Assembly (NCBI GenBank): GCA_036397975.1 | Contig: DASWHW010000006.1 | Coordinates: 1-20,918 of the forward strand | Direction of reading: 5' to 3' | Source of the DNA: SZUA-287 sp036397975 | GTDB lineage: Bacteria > Bacteroidota > Ignavibacteria > UBA10030 > UBA6906 | Length of the DNA stretch: 20,918 bases | Shown here: piece after piece, positions 15,426 through 20,918 of the stretch | Layout of the letters: every line of letters starts with the position of its first letter | Position numbering within the stretch: the stretch's first letter is position 1 | The notes under the pieces: model-generated | Told to the model about the DNA's origin: nothing | Databases searched by the model: none | The model's input: only the letters and a program-made list of their open reading frames with translations | Position numbers and translations under genes: made by a program

Positions 15426-16496
15426 ATGAACGACGAAGGACAGAATGCCATACATAAAACACTCATCATCCGGTTTAGTTCCGTTGGTGATGTTCTCCTG
15501 TCTTCCCTGCTGTGCAGAGTCCTCCGCAATCGGTTCCCTGAAAGCACAATCGATTTCGTTGTGAAGTCAGAGTACGCCGATCTTGTACGCCATAATCCCC
15601 ACCTGAACCACGTCGTGGAATTCCCTCCCGGTGCAGGACAAGGTGAGTTGCTCCGGCTTCGCCGTACCATTCTTGCCTCCCGCTACGATCTCATCATAGA
15701 TATTCACGATAGTCTCAGGAGCAGAATTCTTTGCCTCGGGAATAACAATGTTGTTCGAATCAACAAGCGGAAATTGGCGCGTTTCCTTCTTGTTCGTACA
15801 AAACAAAATTTCTACAGCTCTCTCGACGGGTCCACATCCATCGCGCTGCGATACCTCGAGACGGTCGCCTCCTATGGAGTTCAAGATGATGGACAGGGAC
15901 TGGAAGTGCATGTCCCCGAAGACGCAAGAAAAAAAGTCGAGGAGTTATTGCCGGACTCGAAAGCTTCCCCGTTTATTGGTCTCTGCCCCTCTGCCCGCCA
16001 TGCAACGAAAATCTGGCTTCAAGGGAGATTTGCCGAAACCGCGGTGGAACTTGCCCGAAGGGCATCCTGCAATATCATTCTGTTTGGATCCGGAGATGAA
16101 ATCGATCGGTGCTCAGCTATAGAAGAACTTATTCGCAAACAGGAAAGCTCAGTGTCTGTCTATAATATGGCCGGGAAAATCTCTCTGCTCGAAACTGCGG
16201 CAGCGATGGATTTCTGTCGCGTGGTCATCTCCAATGACTCCGGCCTGATGCATTTGGCAGCAGCACGAAAACGTCCGGTGGTGGCAATCTTCGGCTCAAC
16301 GGTGCGCGAGCTTGGGTTTTTCCCCTTCGGAACGCGCAACACAGTTGTCGAGAATATGAATGTCGAATGCAGGCCTTGTTCACACATTGGTCGCGCAGCG
16401 TGCCCGAAGGGTCACTTTCGCTGCATGCAGGATATCCAATCCACACAGGTCATTGAAGCAGCATCCCAGTTACTTGAAGTTGAACATGAGCACTAA
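15426..16496 (+). CDS. Glycosyltransferase family 9 (LPS heptosyltransferase-like)
   Basis: A 356-residue GT-B glycosyltransferase of family 9, which transfers heptose or a related sugar to the LPS inner core at the cytoplasmic face. The N-terminus TLIIRFSSVGDVLLSS is the standard acceptor-domain opening. The donor domain has the sugar-nucleotide motif NDSGLMHLAAA (270-280). A C-terminal cysteine cluster (Cys315, 318, 326, 333; ECRPCSHIG, ACPKGHFRCM) is frequent in this family. It leads the plus-strand envelope unit, with the beta-barrel gene 6 bases after its stop and waaA further on, supporting a lipid A-core role. Which sugar it transfers cannot be read from sequence. The start ATG lacks a clear ribosome binding site. 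Confidence 0.9.
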   Translation: MNDEGQNAIHKTLIIRFSSVGDVLLSSLLCRVLRNRFPESTIDFVVKSEYADLVRHNPHLNHVVEFPPGAGQGELLRLRRTILASRYDLIIDIHDSLRSRILCLGNNNVVRINKRKLARFLLVRTKQNFYSSLDGSTSIALRYLETVASYGVQDDGQGLEVHVPEDARKKVEELLPDSKASPFIGLCPSARHATKIWLQGRFAETAVELARRASCNIILFGSGDEIDRCSAIEELIRKQESSVSVYNMAGKISLLETAAAMDFCRVVISNDSGLMHLAAARKRPVVAIFGSTVRELGFFPFGTRNTVVENMNVECRPCSHIGRAACPKGHFRCMQDIQSTQVIEAASQLLEVEHEH

Positions 16497-16502
16497 CGAA
16501 CG

Positions 16503-17156
16503 ATGAAACGATTTCTACGACCAGCCCTGATCATCTTGTTCCTCATCGCCCCTGCAAACGCGGCGCGCACGCAGTCAGTACGGCCACCGACTCTCGGGCT
16601 TTACGTGCAAAGTGGATACTTCATTCCGACCGATGAGATTCTTCGAACGAACTACAGTCAGGGCTTTCTCCTTGGCAGTGCACGAGTCCCTCTCACGTTG
16701 AACATTGGCATTGAATACCCCTATTCCCCGACTATCGACATAACAGGCGAATTCAACATCAAGGGGAGCAGATTGACCGCTGACAAGACAACATCCCTTT
16801 CGACCACATCACTTCTTATTGGAATGCGCTATCTTATTCCGAAAAGGACATTGAACATTTCCCCGTTTCAACCCTTTATCGGGGGCGGTGTCGGGATCGT
16901 TATCGGCAAGGTGGCAGCAACGTTCACTGAAAGAGATGTGAACGGCAATGTCATTACTCAATCGTTGGAGGATTCAAACACATCGCTGGGGTACGGGATT
17001 CATCTCCACGCCGGAGTCGAGTACGCGCTGCAACGCAGTCTCCTTCTTGGCGGTGTTTTATTGTACGATCTAAACACGTTGGGAGGAGTGGAGGAAGGCG
17101 GGTTGGGAAATCTCGGGGGACTTCTTGCAGCAATAAGGGTAACACTGCTTATATGA
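16503..17156 (+). CDS. Outer-membrane beta-barrel-like protein, function unknown
   Basis: A 217-residue exported protein. The signal peptide (about 1-20, ending PANA-A) is followed by alternating hydrophobic/polar stretches rich in Gly, Tyr and Thr, for example GLYVQSGYFIPTDE and PFIGGGVGIVIGKVAA. It ends in an amphipathic strand LLAAIRVTLLI, consistent with a small 8-stranded barrel of the OmpA/OMP_b-brl type. I do not recognise a specific family. It lies 6 bases after the glycosyltransferase and overlaps the downstream lipoprotein by ATGA, so it is part of the envelope unit. It could be a structural or LPS-associated porin-like protein. Confidence 0.75.
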   Translation: MKRFLRPALIILFLIAPANAARTQSVRPPTLGLYVQSGYFIPTDEILRTNYSQGFLLGSARVPLTLNIGIEYPYSPTIDITGEFNIKGSRLTADKTTSLSTTSLLIGMRYLIPKRTLNISPFQPFIGGGVGIVIGKVAATFTERDVNGNVITQSLEDSNTSLGYGIHLHAGVEYALQRSLLLGGVLLYDLNTLGGVEEGGLGNLGGLLAAIRVTLLI

Positions 17157-17551
17157 AAACGATCTTCGGCTTGATTTGTATTGTTGCGTTGTGTGGAAGC
17201 GGATGCACCACGAATCAGCAACAGGTGATAACAGCGCCGACACAACCTGGCGACAACCAAATGAATCCTCCGGCCTCTTTCTGGCTCACCGAACCCTCAC
17301 CGAGCCCGTTTGTAAACTCAACGAGCTTAACGGTTGCTCTGCCGGAACGGGAGACGTTATTGGTGAACATCCAAACGGCGACCGGAGTCATCGTACGACA
17401 TCTGTATGGAGAGATGACTTTCGCCGGCTATCATGGATTCACCTGGGATGGGAAGAACGACGCGGGCGCCCGGTGCGAAGTCGGGTTCTATTATATTACT
17501 GCGCAAGCAGGACCATATCGATCGTCGCAAATCGTGAAGCTGCAGCGGTAA
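17153..17551 (+). CDS. Small lipoprotein with FlgD-like immunoglobulin-type domain
   Basis: A 132-residue exported protein. The N-terminus MKTIFGLICIVALCGSGC looks like a lipoprotein signal with lipidated Cys18; the -3 residue is Gly rather than Leu, so the lipobox is imperfect. After a Pro/Ser-rich linker, residues 55-132 resemble the FlgD/T9SS-tail immunoglobulin-like fold: IQTATGVIVRHL, GFTWDGKNDAGARCEVGFYY and a final QIVKLQR. Here the fold forms almost the whole mature protein rather than a tail on a larger one. Its ATG overlaps the upstream stop (ATGA) and waaA begins 8 bases after its stop. Surface or periplasmic location is likely; the role is unknown. Confidence 0.75.
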   Translation: MKTIFGLICIVALCGSGCTTNQQQVITAPTQPGDNQMNPPASFWLTEPSPSPFVNSTSLTVALPERETLLVNIQTATGVIVRHLYGEMTFAGYHGFTWDGKNDAGARCEVGFYYITAQAGPYRSSQIVKLQR

Positions 17552-17559
17552 TAAACTCC

Positions 17560-18846
17560 ATGCGTTCCTTCTGGCAATTTTTCTACAGCACTCTTATCAT
17601 TCCGCCACTCTGGATCGTCCTGCACCTGCTGGGGGTGGTAAATGAAAAAGTGCGCCGGGGTATCCGGGGGCGAGTTGGATTGTTCGCTACCCTGGAGGAA
17701 CGCATGCGCAGACTGCCAAAAGGAAAGCGCGTCTGGTTCCATTCCTCCTCGATGGGAGAATTCGAACAGGCGAAGCCGATCATTGTCGAGCTGAAGAAGC
17801 GTCATCCCGAAGTCCAGATTATCGTCACCTTCTTCTCTCCTTCGGGATATGAACATTCGCTGAAGTACCCGCTGGCCAACGTGATTTCATACTTGCCGTT
17901 TGATACGCAGGCTAACGCAAGCAGATTCCTGGACATTGTTCAGCCTGACGCGGCAGTGATGATACGGTACGATGTTTGGCCGAATCACACCTGGGAAGCA
18001 AACTGCCGCGGAATTCCTCTGCTGATTGCCAATGCGACAATGCATCGTCAGACGGTGCGGCGACTGCCGATAGTGAAGACCTTTCACAGGCATGTGTACA
18101 ATGCGTTCAGCGAAATACTGGCGGTCTCCTTGAGCGACGTCCAGGCGTTCGAGTCCTTCAAGCTGAAGCAGCCCCATATCATCGCCTCCGGGGACACGCG
18201 GCACGATCAGGTATGGACGCGCTGCGAGGAGGCACGGCGTGATACATTGCTCGCGCCCCGTGTCAAGGAAGGGAAGAAAGTTTTTGTCGTTGGAAGCAGC
18301 TGGCCGGAAGATGAAGCCGTGATCATTCCGGCATTCAGGAAACTCAGTCGCACCATCGACAACCTGTTGATGATTCTCGTGCCACACGAGCCGTCGGAAG
18401 AATACCTGGCCGGCCTGGAGGCACGACTGGGAGAAAGCACCTCGTGCATCCGATATTCACGAATCGACAATTACACGAACGAAAAGATATTGATCGTTGA
18501 CAGAGTAGGAATTCTTCTCCCGCTCTACACGTACGCCCACGCAGCATTTATTGGGGGAAGTTTCAAACAGGGAATTCACAATATTCTCGAGGCGGCAGTT
18601 TTTGGAATTCCCGTCCTCTTTGGCCCGCGTCATCGTAATTCTCAGGAGCCGCTTCAGCTTCTCGATGCGGGGGGCGGATTCGTCGTCTCGGACGAACGGG
18701 AAATGTACAAAGCTCTTCAAAATCTCCTCACGGATAACAGCGCAAGAGAAAGTGCCGGGAGGAATGCGTCCGTATTTGTAAAAAGCCATCTCGGTGCAAC
18801 ACAACGATTCGTATCGACACTCGAAAAATATCTGAACGAAAAATGA
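17560..18846 (+). CDS. waaA: 3-deoxy-D-manno-octulosonic acid (Kdo) transferase
   Basis: A 428-residue GT30 enzyme (also called KdtA) that adds Kdo from CMP-Kdo to lipid A precursor at the inner membrane. An N-terminal hydrophobic anchor (about 8-26) precedes the acceptor domain with RVWFHSSSMGE, whose Glu67 matches the catalytic glutamate. TFFSPSGYE follows. The usual ETELWPN segment reads IRYDVWPN. The donor domain has the GSSWPEDE and GGSFKQGIHNILEAA motifs, the latter binding CMP-Kdo. I chose ATG 17560 because the fold begins there. The same frame is open back to 17176, but that stretch overlaps the lipoprotein gene and looks noncoding in this frame. The stop overlaps larC (ATGA). Confidence 0.95.
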   Translation: MRSFWQFFYSTLIIPPLWIVLHLLGVVNEKVRRGIRGRVGLFATLEERMRRLPKGKRVWFHSSSMGEFEQAKPIIVELKKRHPEVQIIVTFFSPSGYEHSLKYPLANVISYLPFDTQANASRFLDIVQPDAAVMIRYDVWPNHTWEANCRGIPLLIANATMHRQTVRRLPIVKTFHRHVYNAFSEILAVSLSDVQAFESFKLKQPHIIASGDTRHDQVWTRCEEARRDTLLAPRVKEGKKVFVVGSSWPEDEAVIIPAFRKLSRTIDNLLMILVPHEPSEEYLAGLEARLGESTSCIRYSRIDNYTNEKILIVDRVGILLPLYTYAHAAFIGGSFKQGIHNILEAAVFGIPVLFGPRHRNSQEPLQLLDAGGGFVVSDEREMYKALQNLLTDNSARESAGRNASVFVKSHLGATQRFVSTLEKYLNEK

Positions 18847-20009
18847 AGATTGCCTACCTCGATACCATTGCCGGTATTGCCGGCGACATGACGATGGCAG
18901 CATTTGTGAGTGCCGGCGTTTCCATTGATGAACTGATCGCAGAACTTGCGAAGCTCTCCGTGGGCGGCTTTGAACTCGTCGCCCAGCACGTTCAGCGCAA
19001 CGCAATCGATGCTGTTCACATTGAAGTCGTCATCAACGAAGAACCTCAGTATCACCGGCACTTCAAGGATATCAATGCCATTATCGACGAGAGCACTCTT
19101 TCCGCACCGGTGAAAGAACGGTCAAAAGCGATTTTTCTTGAGATCGCGAAGGCCGAAGCGAAAATTCATAACACACCTTTAGAAAAGGTGCATTTCCACG
19201 AAGTGGGTGCGCTCGATTCGATTGTCGATATTGTTGGAACTGCCATTTGTCTCGACAAGATGGGAATAGAGCGAGTCTATTCTTCTCCGGTAAAGCTCGG
19301 AAGCGGTGGATTTGTGAACACCCAGCATGGCAGGTTGCCAGCCCCAACTCCTGCAACACTGGAGATTCTAAGAGGATACCCGACCGTTCTTACGTCCGTC
19401 GCAAGTGAATTAACAACGCCGACAGGTGCAGGCATCATCAAAGCTCTTTCCTCGGGAGTGTTGGATGATGAAGTGATCACTTTTGAAGCGATCGGATACG
19501 GCGCCGGAACGAAGGAGTTCGCGGAGCTTCCAAATCTGCTCCGTGTGGTCATCGGTGAGATGTCGCCTGAGTATGACCATGACCAACTCGTGGTCATCGA
19601 ATCCAACATCGACGATATGAACCCCCAGGTGTACCCATATATTATCGAGAAACTACTTGCGGCAGGCGCGCACGACGCCTATCTCATTCCCATCATCATG
19701 AAAAAGGGACGTCCGGGTATGCTGCTTTCCGTGATGGCAGAGAAATCCAGACTCGACACACTCGTCGAGCTTATCCATGGCCAGACTTCCACTATTGGCG
19801 TTCGTATCCACCACATCGGACGGAGGAAACTTCCTCGTGTGGAGTTGGAAGTACACACATCGTTCGGACCGGTGAAGGCGAAATCAGTCGTCCGCAATGG
19901 AAGAGAGATCGTTACCGCCGAGTTTGAAGAATGCAAGCGGATTGCTGAACAGACCGGACTGCCGCTGGTTGAGGTGATGAAGAAGCTGGAACAGGAGATT
20001 GGAAGTTGA
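18843..20009 (+). CDS. larC: Nickel pincer cofactor biosynthesis protein LarC
   Basis: A 388-residue LarC (DUF111). In characterised systems LarC uses CTP to insert nickel into the pincer nucleotide cofactor of lactate racemase and related LarA enzymes. Recognisable parts are the opening YLDTIAGIAGDM, HFHEVGALDSIVDIVG, SSPVKLGSGG, TPTGAGI, and the C-terminal ESNIDDMNPQVY and KKGRPGMLL. The ORF is continuous, with no need for the frameshift known between larC1 and larC2 in Lactiplantibacillus. The ATG overlaps the waaA stop by ATGA. larA, larB and larE are not in the window, so the client enzyme is unknown and the envelope-gene context does not explain it. Confidence 0.93.
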   Translation: MKIAYLDTIAGIAGDMTMAAFVSAGVSIDELIAELAKLSVGGFELVAQHVQRNAIDAVHIEVVINEEPQYHRHFKDINAIIDESTLSAPVKERSKAIFLEIAKAEAKIHNTPLEKVHFHEVGALDSIVDIVGTAICLDKMGIERVYSSPVKLGSGGFVNTQHGRLPAPTPATLEILRGYPTVLTSVASELTTPTGAGIIKALSSGVLDDEVITFEAIGYGAGTKEFAELPNLLRVVIGEMSPEYDHDQLVVIESNIDDMNPQVYPYIIEKLLAAGAHDAYLIPIIMKKGRPGMLLSVMAEKSRLDTLVELIHGQTSTIGVRIHHIGRRKLPRVELEVHTSFGPVKAKSVVRNGREIVTAEFEECKRIAEQTGLPLVEVMKKLEQEIGS

Positions 20010-20126
20010 ACCTGTGCTCCGTTGCAATTCTACCCTGATTTCCCTATACACATAGTACTATGTTTGCCTTTTCTTGAGGCGCATATCTCCTTCTTGTTCC
20101 CCTAAAACAAAATAGAAAATCGTGCG
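20010..20126. other. Intergenic region upstream of the second secreted propeller gene
   Basis: These 117 bases contain a perfect 14-base palindrome (20050-20063) and a TATGTTTG sequence at 20059-20066 that fits the Bacteroidota -7 box TAnnTTTG. TTTC 16 bases upstream is an imperfect -33 box. I see no terminator hairpin after larC. The ATG at 20127 has no clear Shine-Dalgarno. Confidence 0.5.
20050..20063. promoter_or_regulatory. 14-bp perfect palindrome overlapping a Bacteroidota-like -7 box
   Basis: ACATAGTACTATGT is fully self-complementary. Its right half overlaps the TATGTTTG promoter-like sequence about 60 bases before the start at 20127. A repressor bound here would block that promoter. 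Promoter and operator roles are both inferred. Confidence 0.35.
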
Positions 20127-20918
20127 ATGGTACAACTGTTTCTAAGGGTTAGTGCAGCCTTCTTGATCTTGGCAGTGTTCAGTTTCATCATCACTCCTAC
20201 ACAGGCGCAAGACAACCCGCTTTATGACACGCCGGTTCTTCGACCACAACAAGGGCAGATTCTTACATTCCCAAGCGCAACGGTTATAACGACGGATGAC
20301 GGCTTTGACAACTTTGATCTTGGGGTCGACGGTGCAGAGCCCCACATGGCTGTCAATCCTTTGAACCCTCTTTGGTATTTCAACGCATACAACACGAATG
20401 CCGCACATCGTTCAGAGAATGGACATGATTGGACATCGACCAGCCCGGTCTTTGGTTTCCCGATGCGGGGCGACCCCGTTATTGCATACGACAGTCTCGG
20501 CAACCTGTATTACGAAAACATGTATGGTTCTCCCAGCGTCCTCGGATGCAAGGTTCTCGTTTCTACGAACAACGGCGCCAACTGGACTGCTAGCGCAGGA
20601 GTTACGTCAGTCGCCGGTGTTGACAAGAATTGGATTGCTGCAGACCAAACAATGGGCCCATACGCCAATTACGTCTATACCACGATGACGGCCGGCGGCG
20701 GCAATGGGAATTTCAACAGAAGCACAGATCGGGGGGTGACATGGCAAAACACTGCATCGTTTGGTACGCAGGTGCTTCCCGGCATGATGGTCGCAGTAGG
20801 TCCGAATGTGCTGGGTGGAAATAATGTCTCCGGAGGAGCGGTCTATGTGGTTACACATTCTGGCTCAAACGGAGCGGGAAGGTATACTTTCTACGTATCA
20901 ACCGACGGCGGTTTGACC
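20127..20918 (+). CDS. Secreted Asp-box beta-propeller protein (3' end cut by window edge)
   Basis: The frame is open for 264 codons from ATG 20127 to the right edge, with no stop. A signal peptide (about 1-27, ending PTQA-Q) precedes propeller blades with Asp-box motifs SENGHDW (96-102), STNNGANW (146-153), STDRGVTW (199-206) and STDGGLT at the edge. Conserved pieces such as RGDPVIAYDSLGNLYY and GVDKNWIAAD match RSDPVLGSDTDGNFYY and GGDKQWMVID of the protein at 9000, so the two are paralogues. A T9SS sorting domain is expected beyond the edge but not seen. No sialidase catalytic motif is visible. It starts 117 bases after larC and probably has its own promoter. Confidence 0.88.
   Translation, partial: MVQLFLRVSAAFLILAVFSFIITPTQAQDNPLYDTPVLRPQQGQILTFPSATVITTDDGFDNFDLGVDGAEPHMAVNPLNPLWYFNAYNTNAAHRSENGHDWTSTSPVFGFPMRGDPVIAYDSLGNLYYENMYGSPSVLGCKVLVSTNNGANWTASAGVTSVAGVDKNWIAADQTMGPYANYVYTTMTAGGGNGNFNRSTDRGVTWQNTASFGTQVLPGMMVAVGPNVLGGNNVSGGAVYVVTHSGSNGAGRYTFYVSTDGGLT

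Noticed and set aside
17176..17559. 128-codon extension of waaA upstream of 17560
   Set aside because: It runs in another frame through the lipoprotein gene, with Trp/Arg/His-rich composition and no family resemblance.

Overview
The window fits the Bacteroidota/FCB group, most likely Ignavibacteria or a close relative. A secreted protein ends in a type IX secretion (T9SS type A) sorting domain with the LLQNFPNPFNPSTTI signature. The Kdo transferase and LPS-type glycosyltransferase indicate a Gram-negative outer membrane, and many starts have only weak Shine-Dalgarno sequences. Taxonomy is inferred from these features only. The DNA is gene-dense, with no gap over about 230 bases. I saw no tRNA, rRNA, CRISPR array, insertion sequence or phage gene.

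Region 1 (1-8758, minus strand) looks like one ten-gene transcription unit. In transcription order it holds a hisA-like gene, purE, a PfkB-type kinase, dapB, dapA, dapD, an NAD(P)-dependent sugar-nucleotide-reductase-like gene, serS, and two ABC exporter half-transporters; the second is cut by the window edge. Gaps are 3-25 bases, and one junction is a GTGA start/stop overlap. dapA, dapB and dapD supply consecutive steps of the succinylase lysine/diaminopimelate pathway. The other genes belong to purine, histidine, translation and export functions, so the unit is a mixed housekeeping operon.

Region 2 (9000-10700, plus) is a secreted beta-propeller protein with Asp-box repeats and a T9SS tail. 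It ends at a strong bidirectional terminator shared with the convergent Region 3.

Region 3 (10768-15297, minus) is a three-gene unit: a MoxR/ChlI-like AAA+ ATPase, a VWA protein with an intact MIDAS site, and a periplasmic TlpA-like thioredoxin with a long helical, probably TPR-like, middle. The ATPase-VWA pairing resembles metal-chelatase and MoxR-type remodelling machines. Its substrate cannot be read from sequence.

Region 4 (15426-20009, plus) diverges from Region 3. It encodes a family 9 glycosyltransferase, a small outer-membrane beta-barrel-like protein, a lipoprotein with a FlgD-like fold, Kdo transferase WaaA, and LarC of nickel-pincer cofactor synthesis. Genes are packed tightly, with two ATGA overlaps. 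This is an envelope unit with one cofactor gene at its end.

Region 5 (20127 to the right edge, plus) is the start of a second secreted Asp-box protein, paralogous to the one at 9000.

Most of the window is ordinary metabolism and envelope biogenesis. The points most worth a second look are the Asp-to-Glu change at the first catalytic site of the HisA-like protein, the uncharacterised AAA+/VWA/TlpA unit, the asymmetric ABC exporter pair, the paralogous secreted propellers, and symmetric DNA elements in three intergenic spaces.
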